Shown in pieces: positions 11,156-22,564 of a stretch of 64,000 nt of DNA. How positions within the stretch are numbered: position 1 is the stretch's first letter; each line of letters opens with the position of its first letter. The notes under the pieces are model-generated. The model searched no databases. It was not told the origin of the DNA and saw only the letters and a list, made by a program, of their open reading frames with translations. Made by a program: the position numbers and the translations under genes. Source of the DNA: Persicaria tinctoria (lineage: Eukaryota > Streptophyta > Magnoliopsida > Caryophyllales > Polygonaceae); contig JBANSL010000003.1 in NCBI GenBank assembly GCA_037127255.1, forward strand, positions 16,612,314 through 16,676,313. The letters run 5' to 3'.

Positions 11156-14100
11156 ATGGGTGACAAAGGCACCTATCTAAAGCCCTTCAATGGCCACACA
11201 GATTTTGCTATGTGGCAAATAAAAATGAAGGCAATTTTGACAAAAGAAAAATGCTGGGTTGCTGTGACAAATAAGTTTCCTCATAACACTGCTAAGGAAA
11301 AAATCTTGGAAACTGATGAACAAGCCCACTGTGAGATTATGCTACGCTTGGGAGATGAAGTTGCTAGACAGGTTTATAATCTTGAGACAGCTGAGAAGCT
11401 GTGGGAGGGGTTGGAAGCCCTCTATTTGGTAAAATCTCTCCCTTCTCGAGTTAATCTGTTTAATAAGTTGTTTACTTTTAAAATGGATGTGTCCTGTCCT
11501 TTATCTGAGAATCTGGATAAGTTTTTGACTATTATTCAAGATTTGCAACGCTGTGGTGATAAAGTTGAGGAAACTCAACAATGTGTGTTGTTGTTGAATG
11601 CTTTGCCTGCTCAGTTTGACACTTTTAAAGATGTTGTTCAATATAGCACTGATAAATTAGATAAAAAGGTTATCCTTGAGTCTATTATTCAGAAAAATGA
11701 TGCATTGAAAGTGTTTAAAAACAAATATGAGTCTAAATCTGACACCAAAACTGAAAATAAGAATGAAGTTCTTATTTCTAAAGGTAGGTTCAGAGCCAAT
11801 AAGCCTAACAACAACCAAAATCAAAACAGGAATAAACCTCAGAAGGACAATGGTAAACCTGAACCTAGTCAACATGGAAAATCTGACAAGCCTGATAAAT
11901 CTCACTTGATGTGTTCTTACTGCTCTAAGTCTGGTCACATTGAAAAACATTGTTTCAAAAGAAAAAGAGATGAAAAGGCTGCTGGAAAGCAACCTAATGT
12001 GTCTAATGTGTTTGAATCTCATCCTTATTATACTCATGAAGTGCTTGCATTATTAAACACTGCTGATTCTAATACCTGGATTTTGGATTCTGGATGTACT
12101 ATGCATGCTACCTATCATAAGTCTTGGTTTCATGATCTTAAATGCTTTGATGGTGGCACTGTTATGCTTGGTGATCATTCTGTGCTTAAAATTAAAGGTG
12201 TTGGATCTATTGCTTTAAAGATGTTTGATAATGTGGTTAGAGTCATTAAGGATGTTAAATGGGTTCCTGCTTTAAGAAGAAATTTGATGTCTGAAAGTGC
12301 TCTTGAAGAGTTGCATTATGATGTGTTTAGTTCTGCAGGTGTGAGAGTTGTCACTAAAGATGGTAAGCCCGTTATAAAGTGCATTAGAAAAGGTGGCTTA
12401 TATGAACTTCTTGCTACTCCTGTGATGAATTTCTCCTCTGCTACTGCTCTCACTGTTGCTAACTCTGTGAAAACCATGTCTTTAAATGATACTCTTATGT
12501 GGCATAACAGGTTAGGTCATATAGGAAATAAAGGTTTAGAACACTTGCATAAATCTGGCATTCTTAACTCTAAACCTTGCACTATTGAGTTATGTGAAAA
12601 CTGTGTGCTTGGTAAACATACTAGAAAAAGTTTCAAGTCATCTATTCATGTCTCTTCTACTCCTCTTGATTATATACATTCTGATCTTTGGGGCCCTGCC
12701 CAAGTTTCCACTGTTGCTCATAAAAGATACTTCATGTCTCTTGTTGATCATTATAGTAGATATGTTTGGGTGTATTTGTTGAAGACTAAAGATGAAGCTT
12801 TTGACACTTTTAAGATATGGAAAACTAGAGTTGAAAAGGAAACTGGATTATCTGTTAAGTGTTTGAAAACTGACAATGGTTTGGAGTTTTGCAATTCTGT
12901 GTTTAATGCATTCTGTCATGAGCATGGTATAAAAAGACATTTGACCATTCCTGGTACCCCTCAGCAAAATGGTACAACTGAGAGGTTAAATAGGACTCTT
13001 CTTGAAAAGGCTAGATGCATGTTAATCTCCTCTGGTTTGAAACATAGTTTATGGGGTGAAGTTGTGGTTGCTTCTGCTTATTTCATTAATAGAACTCCTT
13101 CATCTGTGATTGCTTTTAAAACACCTTATGAGTTATGGACTAAAAGAATACCTAAACTTGATCACTTAAAACCTTTTGGTTGTACTGTCTATTCTTATGT
13201 CAATCAAGGTAAGTTGGAACCCAGATCACAGAAATGTGTTCTCCTGGGGTATCTTGAAGGTATCAAAGGGTATAAACTTTTAATTGTTCAACCTGGTGTT
13301 TACAAAACAATTGTGAGTAGGAATGTTATCTTTAATGAGCATGAATTCCATTTTAAAAAGGCTTCTGCTTTTGTGCTTAAAAAGATTAACTTGCATGAAC
13401 AAGATGACCAGTTTTATGTTCCAAAGAACATAGATTCTGATTCTGATGATGAGTTTGACAGTGGTTATTCTTCTCCCTCCCCTCTCCCTATTTCTTCTTC
13501 TGCCCCTCCTGCTTCTATGATTATGCAACCTCACCAATTGGGTGGGGAAGCTACTAATGAATCTGTTTTGCCTTCTTCCTCTTCTGTTACTCCTGTTTCT
13601 GTGGATGAGGAAACTGTTGTTGAATCTGTGTCTGCTTCTGGTTCTGGCAATTCTAGTTCTTCGGATGCTTTAAGACATGATTTAACTGATTGGCAATTGA
13701 CTAGAGATAGAAGTCCTAGGACTGTTATCCCTAATAAGATATTCATTAATAACATTGTTGAGTTTGCTTGTCTTGTTTCTTCTGTGGTTCAAAACTATAC
13801 TCCTGAAACTTATGAACAAGCTGTTAGATGTGCTCACTTTAAATTCTGGAAGCATGCTATGAATGAAGAAATAGATTCTATGAGAGTTAATAAAACCTGG
13901 ACTTTGGTTCCCAAACCTGTTGATGCTAGATTGATTGATTGTAAATGGATCTTTAAACTCAAAGAGGGAATTTCTAAGTCTGACCCCCCTAGATACAAAG
14001 CTAGGTTGGTTGCTAAAGGTTTTACTCAAAGGGAATGAGAGGATTACAATGAGATCTTTGCTCCTGTTGTGAAGTATAAGACTCTTAGATTGTTGCTTGC

Positions 14101-15375
14101 TATGACGGTTGTCTATGACTTTGAACTTGAACAAATGGATGTTAAAACTGCTTTTCTTCATGTTGACTTGGATGAAACTATTTACATGAGACAGCCTAAA
14201 GGCTTCATTGATTCTGTTCATCCTGACTATGCATGCTTGCTTAATAAATCTATATATGGCTTGAAACAATCTCCACGACAGTGGAATATCAAGTTTGATA
14301 GATGTATGAGATTTAGCTTGGGTTTTAAGAGAAGTAAGTTTGATACATGTTTGTACTTTAAAGGTTTAAAGCATGCTAGTCCTGTGTTATATGTTCTTCT
14401 ATATGTGGATGATATTATGCTTATTTCTAAGTCTACTGATTGCATCCTTGATATTAAGAAGAATTTGCAAAAACATTTTGACATGAAGGACTTAGGCATG
14501 GCTAAGAAAATTCTGGGCATGTCCATTGTTAGGGATAGAAAGCATAAAAAACTTTGGTTGCATCAATGTGATTATGTTCAGAAAGTGCTAGATAGATTTC
14601 ATATGACTGGAGATAAAGTGAATAACATTCCTCTTGGTCCTCATCTTGACTTAACTAAGCTTAAAGAGAAAATGTCTATGGTTGAGTCTAAAAGAATGAA
14701 ATCTATTCCTTATGATGCTGCTGTTGGATCTGTTATGTACTCCATGATTTGTACTAGACCTGACTTGGCATTTGCAATTAGCACCCTTAGTAGGTTTATG
14801 TCTGAACCTGCTGAGAAGCATTGGTTATCAATGAAATATCTGCTTAAATATTTGCTTGGATCTGTGAACTTATCCCTGTTATATGCTGAACATTCTTCAT
14901 CTTATGATTTACATGGTTTTGTTGATGCTGACTATGCTAGCAACAAGGATACCAGAAAATCTATTACTTCCTATGTTTATACATGGGCAGGTAATTGTGT
15001 TTCCTGGAAATCCCAGCAGCAACCTATAGTTGCATTATCCTCTACTGAGGCAGAGTACATTGCAGCCACTGAGGCCTGTAAAGAGGCCATATGGTTGCAG
15101 GGTATTCTGAAAGAGATTGAGAAGAAGCACTATACTACTGTATTACATATAGATAGCCAAAGTCTCTTTACTTGTGTCGTGACCCCATGTATCATGAAAG
15201 AACTAAGCATGTAGATGTGAGATATCATTTTATAAGGGAAAAAGTTGAAGATAATGTGATTCATGTTAAGAAAATTGATGGTAGATATAATCCTGCAGAT
15301 TTTGGTACAAAAATAGTTCCTTATGAGAAGTTTTTGTATTGCAGGAACTTCCTCCATTTGGAAGAGCTCACTTGA
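11156..15375 (+). pseudogene. Copia gag-pol polyprotein, one stop and one frameshift
   Basis: I take the start at 11156 (MGDKGTYLKPFNGH), the typical copia gag opening. An in-frame upstream ATG at 11102 only adds a hydrophobic leader. Visible in order: gag; zinc knuckle CSYCSKSGHIEKHC near residue 253; protease LDSGCTMHA near residue 311; integrase zinc finger and core (HSDLWGP near 509, KTDNGLEF, TPQQNGTTER); RT with FLHVDLDETIYM and LYVDDIML near 14400; RNase H with VDADYAS and ALSSTEAEYIA. A TGA at 14036-14038 lies where the family has a glycine in the KGFTQREG.DYNE motif. A one-base loss near 15165 shifts the last 70 codons, which run from DPMYHERTKH to the stop at 15375. Only these two lesions were seen. 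Confidence 0.92.
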
Positions 15376-15476
15376 TTTGATGTGTGAGTGTGGGCTGAGG
15401 ATGGACCTGGCATAAGAATCCACTAGAGTGAAGTTGAGTCTGCCCAGTGCAAGACTTAGAAAATTACAGGGGCATT

Positions 15477-15590
15477 TGTAATGTTATGTGTTAATTTCCT
15501 ATGTCTTGTTTGCTTTATATGTTACATGTAATATTGTGTGTATGCTTGTAACATGTATGTATATGATGATTGTACATATTACATATAGGT

Positions 15591-15677
<87 letters not shown>

Positions 15678-16553
15678 GTATGGATGGATGCATACTTTAA
15701 TATATATTCGACTGAGTCGTATTGAGCTTTATAGCTTGATCCTCTAACGAATATATATGTATAAAGTATGGTGTGATAATACATATGTATAATATATGAT
15801 ATAGCTATATGTATTATATGTATGTACCAAGAGAAAGGAGCTTACCTCGTTATTGGGCTTAAGCCCATTAGCTGAGACAAGCCCATGAATTGCCGGACTT
15901 GGATTGAGGAGCCCATGAGCTTGAAGCCCGCGTGCCAGCTGCAACCCTAAGTCCAACGCTGCGTTTTGGCTTTTACTGGCGCTCTCCTTTGGTGACCTAG
16001 CTATATAAGCTCGCGTTGGAGCTTTTCTCCCGTCGTACTGTTTGAGCTCTCTCTCTCTCTCTTCATCTTCTACAAACGCTCTCTCTTCTAGGGTTTGCTA
16101 GGGTTTGGTGTTCCTCTCCCTTTGCCTGAAGATCTACCGAGCCGGGAAGCGAAGAAGGTGGCCGACAGCATCCCTGGTGGTTCTCTGGTGGCCGGCGCTC
16201 CAAGCTCTAGGCAGCAGCTCTCCTTGTCCAGGCGATCTAGGGTTTGAGATCGAAGACTTCTTCGATCTCTGGTTCCCACACAGGGGGATTTCTTTCTCTC
16301 TTGGTTTCTGATCTCATGCATGTCTAGATCTAGGTTATTTGTATCTCTTTACTTGATCTGTCCCTGTACGAACTTCTTATAGTGGATTTAGCCAACTCTT
16401 GAGGCCCCGTGGATGTAGGCTTAGCCGAACCACGTAAAATCTCTTGTGTTGGTTCTTTGACTTGCGTGTTTAGATCCGATATGCGATCTCTTGCTCGATT
16501 TCTTACGCTTCCGCATATTAGCCTATCTCGTTTATCGGTCTATAGGTTTTACA
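15477..16553 (+). repeat. 3' LTR of the copia element
   Basis: 1077 bp, same ends as the 5' LTR, with a longer (TA)n tract at about 15593-15664. A short acaggggcatt purine-rich stretch at 15466-15476 is the likely polypurine primer. It is followed by the right target duplication tgaaa. Confidence 0.95.
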
Positions 16554-16941
16554 TGAAATGTATATATGTCTCAAAAAAATCGTTCCTTTCGATGTCATAC
16601 CCTTCCTCGCTCACAAGTACTAAGAGATATCAGTTGGCTAATTTAGCTTCGGTTCGAGTGTTCATATTCAGGTCATTTGGGTATCAGATAAATCAGGTTT
16701 CGAATTAATAGAATTAAAAGTCATTTTAAATTGATCGATTGAGTCAAACCGAGTTTGTCTCGATTTTGCATTGACTCAACCGGTCAGAAAAATCAAATTT
16801 TTTAGGAAATTTTTGCTAAGTGTCCATTTTTAATAGGTCATTTTGCAAAATGTCCATTTTTATAAGTCCTTTTGTAAAATGTCCATTATTGACATTTTTA
16901 CCCCTATTATATTTCCCTTCCTTTTTTTCTAACTGGGGAGA

Positions 16942-17180
16942 ACATCAGAGACGGACGATGGTGAGCGGCGCGCGAGTCAGCAGTGGTGGCTTACGGCAAT
17001 GAACGAGGCGCAAACGTCATCCAGCAGTGATAACATCAAAGGGAATGGTGAGCGGCGCGATTTAGCAGCGGTGACCCACGACGATGAACGACGCAAACGT
17101 CGTCCACCAGCGAGAACATCGGAGGCGATGGTGCGCAGTGCGATTCAGCAGCGGTGGCTCACGACGATGAACAATGATGC
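16942..17180. repeat. Tandem repeat of about 84 bp, 2.7 copies
   Basis: Units start 'acatc.' near 16942, 17031 and 17114 and share 'gatggtgagcggcgcg', 'agcagcggtgg' and 'acgacgatgaacgacgcaaacg'. GC content is far above its surroundings, suggesting captured coding DNA that then duplicated. Confidence 0.75.
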
Positions 17181-17619
17181 AGTGGACGATGGAGATTGAA
17201 AATTCTGTCGATTCTTCAAAAAGGGAGTTCGAACAAACAGGGATTAAAATAAGCAAGGACAGTACGTACTGATCGACCAAAAAAAAAGAAGCAGGTGCAG
17301 TTGCAAACAGGGGAGATTGAAGAAGAAGAAATGAAATGAAGAAGAAAACACTCAAAAAGACCTCACCAAATTCACTAAAACACGTGGCATCTTATATTGG
17401 TTGTTTACGATAATTAATTAATTAAGGTCGGATTTACTTTAGTTTTGGGGGTTGAGATTGTTAATTGAACAACTCTTTTTATTTTGTGGTGACAATTTGC
17501 TATATGGTGACAACTCTTTTTATCTTGTGACAAATTTTTTTTGACAATTTTTCATTAACAAATTCAATCACTTTCAAAGTGTTATTAGGGGTGCCACGAC
17601 CATAAAAAAAAGTGATCGA

Positions 17620-18480
17620 AACCACTGCTGTCACCAGAGGAAAACTCCATGCCAAAGGGAGAAAAACCCTTATAGAAGCTAATGCTAGCCAAAAGAAAAT
17701 TTAATGGTGTCACCACCATAAAAACAGTGTCACTACAAGTGTACAAAGTGGTGTCACCACAAGTGTATCAAGGAAAAGAATGGTTAAGTGTTATTAGTCG
17801 TGTCATCAAAGAAAAATAGTGTCACCACAAATGTTCAAAGTGGTATCACCACAAGTGTATCAAGGGAAAGAATGGTCGAGTGTTATTAGTCGTGTCATCA
17901 AAGAAAAATAGTGTCACCACAAGTATATCAAGGGAAAGAATTGTCGAGTGTTATTAGTCGTGTCATCAAAGAAAAATAGTGTCACCACAAATGTTCAAAG
18001 TGGTGTCACCACAAGTGTATCAAGGGAAAGAAAGTGTTATTAGTCGTGTTATCAACGAAAAATAGTGTCACCACAAATGTTCAAAGTGGTGTCACCACAA
18101 GTGTGTCAATGGAAAGAATGGTCAAGTGTTATTAGTCGTGTCATAAAAAAAAATAGTGTCACCACAAGTGTATCAAGGGAAAGAATAGTCAAGTGTTATT
18201 AGTCATGTCATCAAAGAAAAATAGTGTCACCACAAATATTGAAAGTGTTATTAGTCATGTCATCAAAGAAAAATAGTGTCACCACAAATGTTCAAATTGT
18301 TATTAGTCGTGTCATCAAAGAAAATAGTGTCACCACAAATGTTCAAAGTGGTGTCACCACATGCGGTGACAACTTTTTTTGGTGACATATATGTTTCCAC
18401 TTTTTTTGGTGACATATTTGTTCTTTTAGTTTTTTCTTAAGATCCCACTGTCACCAACCTTATCGATCAATGGTGACACA
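17620..18480. repeat. Tandem repeat with GTGTCACCAC core
   Basis: At least eight imperfect units, spaced 53-97 bp, each combining 'gtgttattagtcgtgtcatcaaag', 'aaatagtgtcaccacaa' and, in longer units, 'gtgtatcaagggaaagaatgg'. The block is flanked on both sides by 'ttggtgaca' motifs (17455-17560 and 18360-18440). The unit length varies because sub-blocks are gained or lost. Sequence function is unknown. Confidence 0.85.
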
Positions 18481-18724
18481 TGTAATGACAAATCCAATAT
18501 GTAAAAAAGAAGTTGTTTCTATACCGGCCCACTAAAATAAACCAACCAAATTAACAAATGCGTCAGCTGTACAAACCATTTCAACCAGCCCCAAACACCA
18601 GCAAATGCAGTATGACAGCAAATAAGACTCAACACCCCTCCATGACATTTATATATCACCATACAACAAACATTAAGCGACAGCAAGAACCACCTCACCA
18701 CCAGCTACGCAGGGGCAATTGCAC

Positions 18725-19260
18725 TCAACCCAGATGATATGTTTCATCGTCCGAGGAGGAATCCATGCACTCATCAATATCGGATTCATCACTGATGACA
18801 GTGGATATGTTATGAAACTCTACTGCCCTAGTCCGTTTGGATGAATTCCTAGATCGAGATTCTGAATTCCGCACATCAGACGCGCCCTGATCTTTCTACT
18901 CTCAAGAAATTCAAACTCGATCAAACTAATTTCACAATAAAAATCGGGGGATCTGGAAAAGAAGCTCAATATCAGTATATCACCTCAGTTTCGCAGTCAA
19001 ATTCGCCGATCTCCTCACCAGACGACGTGATCGCACCGGAAAACGCACTCCTTGACCGCTCACTCCCGTTGATCACGTAACAGTCAGTTCGGAAATAGAA
19101 ATCTAAAGCAGGTGGGGAGTCAAAAAACGCTCCCGATCCGAAGAATTGGCGCCGGAAATCCTGCGCCGTCGACGCCGGCGGTTGGTGGTGCTGAGAAGGG
19201 TGGAAGAGAGTCTAAAAAAGAGTGGAGATATCGTCGGATTCGAGCGAAAATCCGTCGGCT
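18725..19260 (-). pseudogene. Captured bHLH transcription-factor fragment (SPATULA/ALCATRAZ/PIF-type)
   Basis: On the minus strand, the frame through 19250-18977 reads ADGFSLESDDISTLF, a TAG stop, then a Gln/Pro-rich stretch, then GAITSSGEEIGEFDCETE. A gtgata donor at 18976 and an acceptor near 18920 join it in phase to a second exon with RNSSKRTRAVEFHNIS. The acidic 'GEFDCE' block followed by 'SSKR-RA-E-HN-S' is the entry to the basic region of SPT/ALC/PIF-type bHLH proteins. The rest of the basic region and helix-loop-helix are absent; instead an unrelated acidic tail (SDESDIDECMDSSSDDETYH) runs to a stop at 18725. It lies inside the Mutator-like element, so gene capture is the likely origin. 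A competing frame (MSNLASSS..., 19351-19103) overlaps it. Confidence 0.55.
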
Positions 19261-19472
19261 GAACGAAGCGTGGACGGGGGGCGGACTTAGCGATGGGGAA
19301 AAGGGGATTGGAACGGGGAATTTGAGAGGAGGAAGAAGCGAGATTGGACATCAGGGGCAAAATAGGTTTCCAAAAAATTTTATGACATTTTCCAAAAACT
19401 TATTTTAAGTGGACATTTTGGAAAAAGGGATTGACAAAATGGATATTTAGCCAAATTTTTTCAATTTTTTAA

Positions 19473-20226
19473 GATTATTAATATATTATCAAAATTAAAT
19501 TATAATATAAATATGTGAAATTAAACTAAATAATAATACTATATTTAATTTTATAAATATAATAATAATATATAAATCATTTAAGCATAAAAGATATCAT
19601 ATTTATACAAAGAAATTATCTAAACATACTATAATTATATAAAATATATACGTTAATGAACTTATAATGAGCGACATTAACGAACACAATTGCATGATGA
19701 ATCTGTGGTGGTGCTTGTTAACCTCTACATAATGCTAACTCACATGATCGATTTTGACCCAACAGGTCATCTAGATTGACCCTAAAGTTCTCGAGCCATT
19801 CAAGTTCGAAGCATTTTCGAATCATGGGTTTAAAACATCGGATTCAAACCCAAAAAATTAACATATACTTTCGGGTTGAGTTTTTCAGGTCGGTCATCTT
19901 TTGACCGTCACAATCCACTCTTTTTTAATTTAATCTACTAGTATTTTAATTTTATGATTATTTTTTTGATAAAACAGTGGGTTGGATATAAATAGACGCG
20001 AAATCAGAAACTAAAATTCGAGTGTGTTAGGTAGGCTAAATTTTTCTTAAATGTGTAATTTTTATTAATAAAACTTTTAATTTAATAAATAAATGGATAA
20101 TTTTTTATATTAATTTTCCCTAATTTTTTACCTATTATTTTATTTTAAAAAATGGGGCGGGCTGGAGTGGACTCCAGTCCACCCCTTAGTTTCATTCCTG
20201 GATGACGGCTGGATCCCAATCGCGTG
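19473..20226. other. AT-rich intergenic DNA
   Basis: No supported gene. The segment near 20155-20190 (gggctggagtggactccagtccacccc) contains a short GC-rich inverted repeat that may be a transposon end, but no partner was found. Confidence 0.4.
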
Positions 20227-20235
20227 TCCCAAAAA

Positions 20236-20431
20236 CGATTTTTCTATCCTATACCCTTGGGGCATAGGGCATATATAGGATAAAATCCTAAATTTGAATT
20301 TTTTTTAAATTTTTTTTATTTAGCTTAACTTTTTTTAATTACATTCTTAGGATCTCTTGCCTTTTTTTATAGGGAATCTTTTTCAATTTAGAGTCTTATC
20401 CTATGCCTTATGGCATAGGATAGAAAAACCG
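20236..20431. mobile_element. MITE, 196 bp, perfect 9-bp target duplication
   Basis: Inverted ends CGATTTTTCTATCCTATACC and CGGTTTTTCTATCCTATGCC extend about 40 bp with 'ggcatagg' motifs. Flanks carry tcccaaaaa at 20227-20235 and 20432-20440. The 9-bp duplication points to the Mutator superfamily. Confidence 0.8.
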
Positions 20432-20471
20432 TCCCAAAAAATACTATTTTTGTTTCCTTCTTTTAGTTTTA

Positions 20472-20807
20472 GGGTATGTTTGGCAATCTAAGTAGCGTTT
20501 TGGAGCTTTTTGTTTTAATATTATATAGTTTTAAATTAAATAAAGTTAAAATTATTAGTTAATTAGCGTTTTGGAATTGAATTTCCATCAGCTACTCACC
20601 CCAGCTTTTCAGAGCTTTTCCTTTTATATACACAAATCTCCTCTTTTATCAGCTAGTTTCATCAGCTACCTATTCAGCTAAGGTTACCAAACACAATATT
20701 AGCTTAATTTAACATATTTTACACAATAAACCATTCAGCTTCAACTACCCATTCAGCTACTCATTCAGCTTCAGCTACCCATTCAGCTACGGTTACCAAA
20801 CATACCC
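20472..20807. mobile_element. Tourist-like MITE (PIF/Harbinger), 336 bp
   Basis: Ends GGGTATGTTTGGCAA / TTGGTAACC-type with inverted GGGTATGTTTGG at the right edge, flanked by TTA at 20469-20471 and 20808-20810. The right half holds several 'cattcagctac' direct repeats. The 3-bp TTA duplication and the GTTTGG-type TIR are typical of Tourist. Confidence 0.85.
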
Positions 20808-20810
20808 TTA

Positions 20811-21580
20811 GTCATCTTTTTAATCTATCTTTATTTTTGGGGATATTCCAGTTGGTGAATCTAAGGTTTTGAATATTCTGGGTACTGCCCCATAATTTAT
20901 TTTTTCGGTTGGTGCCCCTGAAATTTTGTAAAAGTTCGTCTAATGTCCCAAATCAATGTTTTCATTAATTTCAAACAATTTCAAAAGAGATTAACAAGTA
21001 TAACATTATAATTTATTTATTCATCTACTTTAATGTTCTTGTAGATAAGAACCAACCATCTACTAACAATCAGAATAAAAATTTTGTAAAGTAAACACGT
21101 ACCAAAGTGACTAAAATAATATATATGGAGTATTTTTTTTACTTAACCAGAATTTCGATGACCTTAAATCGGAAATAATGCAGACTTATTTCCGATCAAA
21201 TTTTTGATGTGTATGTCGGAAATACATATGACATAGGTTTTTTTTACAGCTCACTACATGTCATACAATAATACAAAAACTTTGAGGGAGTGGAAAATTT
21301 GCTCGGAAATTTCAACAAAAAACACATTCGTATTATTTTTGGTTAATAAGGTAATAATTTGTGTATGAAATGTCAATTTTAAAGTTTGCATTATTTTTCT
21401 CAAGGTTGATACTATGTATTATTTTTTGTCATTTTTTCTTTATTTAAAGGAGAGTTTATAGTTAACAATTTTTTAGTGTAAGTCCTAATGATATAGTTTA
21501 AGAACCCATATGTGAAAAGATTTTAAATAGATTTATTAGAATATATCAATTGAAATTTAGGATTTTTCCTAATATAATTT
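20811..21580. other. Intergenic, nothing recognised
   Basis: AT-rich and stop-dense. A patch at 21150-21230 contains 'ttccgat' twice in inverted orientation, too short to name. Confidence 0.4.
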
Positions 21581-21582
21581 TT

Positions 21583-22560
21583 TTTTTTTTTTTGTTTTGA
21601 AATTAGAAAAGCAATTCAATTCTCTAGAAAAAGGCTGGAGGAAACGAGAGACCGAACAAGCCGATAGATGGACTAACCATCGTGTACAATCAGAAGCAAA
21701 TGACAAAAAGGAAATACATGAATTAAAGGACATAAATGAAACACGTTCCCTATATACACCGCAAATACTTCGTTGGATCCAACGTTGTAGCAACGTTGGA
21801 TTAGAGTTTAGACGTTGCTACAACGTCCAATCTGACGTTGTTAATTGTGTGCTAATTTCACTTATCGGATGTTATAACAACGTTGAATTAGACGTTGTTA
21901 CAACGTCAAATTGAACGTTGCTAATACGGGTCAGACCGGGCCAAGTATAAGATATTAAAAAAAAACAAAAAAAAATTGGTTTACAACGTCCTTTTGGACG
22001 TTGCTTTTTTTTTTTTTTTTGTGAGTGTGGGTGGGTGGGATTTTTTATTTTTTACCCTAGCAACGTCGGATCCGACGTTGTTAGCCCGGTTCGGCCCGAT
22101 CCGATCCTTCACTACACATATTACAACGTCGAATCCGACGTTGTAATGTAATTAATGTTACAACGTCGAATCCGACGTTGATTAGCAGCTCTAATCCGCG
22201 GATTTGCGGTGTATATAGGGACACCCTAAATGAAAATGTGAAAATAAAAGTACATGCCACCTACATCGTAAAATACAAGTGAGCATAATACATGAATCGA
22301 CCAACGAAAAAGCAGATGTAAACATAGAACTCTGGGAATCAATAGTAGTGGACACCTTAGATTATGGACTCTAAGAGCCATCATATGTCGATTCCATTAA
22401 TTTCCACGACGTTTTCAAGCATGACAAATCAAACCACGATTTATATGAAACATGCACCACGTTCAATAAGAACAGCAAAGCACATCAATCGCAAATCCAC
22501 ACCAAACCACATTGTCGCTCATTCAAAACCTCAAAACCCAGTTCAAAATTCTCCAGAACG
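21583..22560 (-). mobile_element. Non-LTR retroposon copy (minus strand), split by a MITE
   Basis: A run of T at 21581-21595 marks the poly(A) end of an element read on the minus strand. The sequence 21600-21740, and 22222-22450 after the inserted MITE, is similar to 53050-53450, which has the same T-run, the same 'gagaccg.acaagccg.t.gatggactaaccatc' block and the same distal 'gtggactc.aa.agccatcaga/t' block. The pairing of the two copies defines the family. No coding domain remains, so it could be a LINE 3' end or a SINE-like element. Confidence 0.65.
21747..22221. mobile_element. MITE built from AACGTC/GACGTT palindromes
   Basis: TIRs TCCCTATATACACCGCAAAT at both ends define a 475-bp element inserted in the retroposon copy. 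Its interior holds at least eight CAACGT...ACGTTG inverted units, including the perfect 20-bp palindrome at 22061-22080 and perfect hairpins at 21811-21827 and 21984-22003. The target duplication is unclear (cac/acac at most), so the superfamily is undecided. No coding frame is present. Confidence 0.8.
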
Positions 22561-22564
22561 ATAA

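Larger units (their letters stand above)
9772..16553 (+). mobile_element. Full-length Ty1/copia retrotransposon (Tork/Tnt1-like)
   Basis: Two LTRs beginning TGTAATGTTATG and ending TTTTACA bound an internal region with a primer-binding site, a gag-pol frame and a G-rich stretch before the 3' LTR. The host flanks carry a perfect 5-bp duplication, tgaaa, at 9767-9771 and 16554-16558. Domain order (gag, zinc knuckle, protease, integrase, RT, RNase H) defines copia. Residue patterns resemble the Tork/Tnt1 lineage, which is an inference. I counted about a dozen LTR differences by eye, apart from TA-repeat length, so insertion is fairly recent but not new. Confidence 0.95.
16806..19462. mobile_element. 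Mutator-like element carrying captured gene sequence (Pack-MULE-like)
   Basis: Left end GAAATTTTTGCTAAGTGTCC and right end (inverted) GAAAAAATTTGGCTAAATAT are similar, and both continue with copies of an 'aaaatgtcca' motif. Flanks carry aattttttag (16796-16805) and aattttttaa (19463-19472), a 10-bp duplication with one mismatch. Inside are an 84-bp repeat block, a long 'gtgtcaccac' repeat block and, on the minus strand near the right end, a fragment of a bHLH gene. No transposase is visible. Element boundaries are inferred, because the TIRs are imperfect and AT-rich. Confidence 0.55.

Noticed and set aside
11657..12037. Long minus-strand open frame inside gag-pol
   Set aside because: It is the antisense shadow of the copia gag region; no independent motif or start context.
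15499..15784. Minus-strand Ile/Tyr repeat frames
   Set aside because: They are translations of the (TA)n microsatellite in the LTR.
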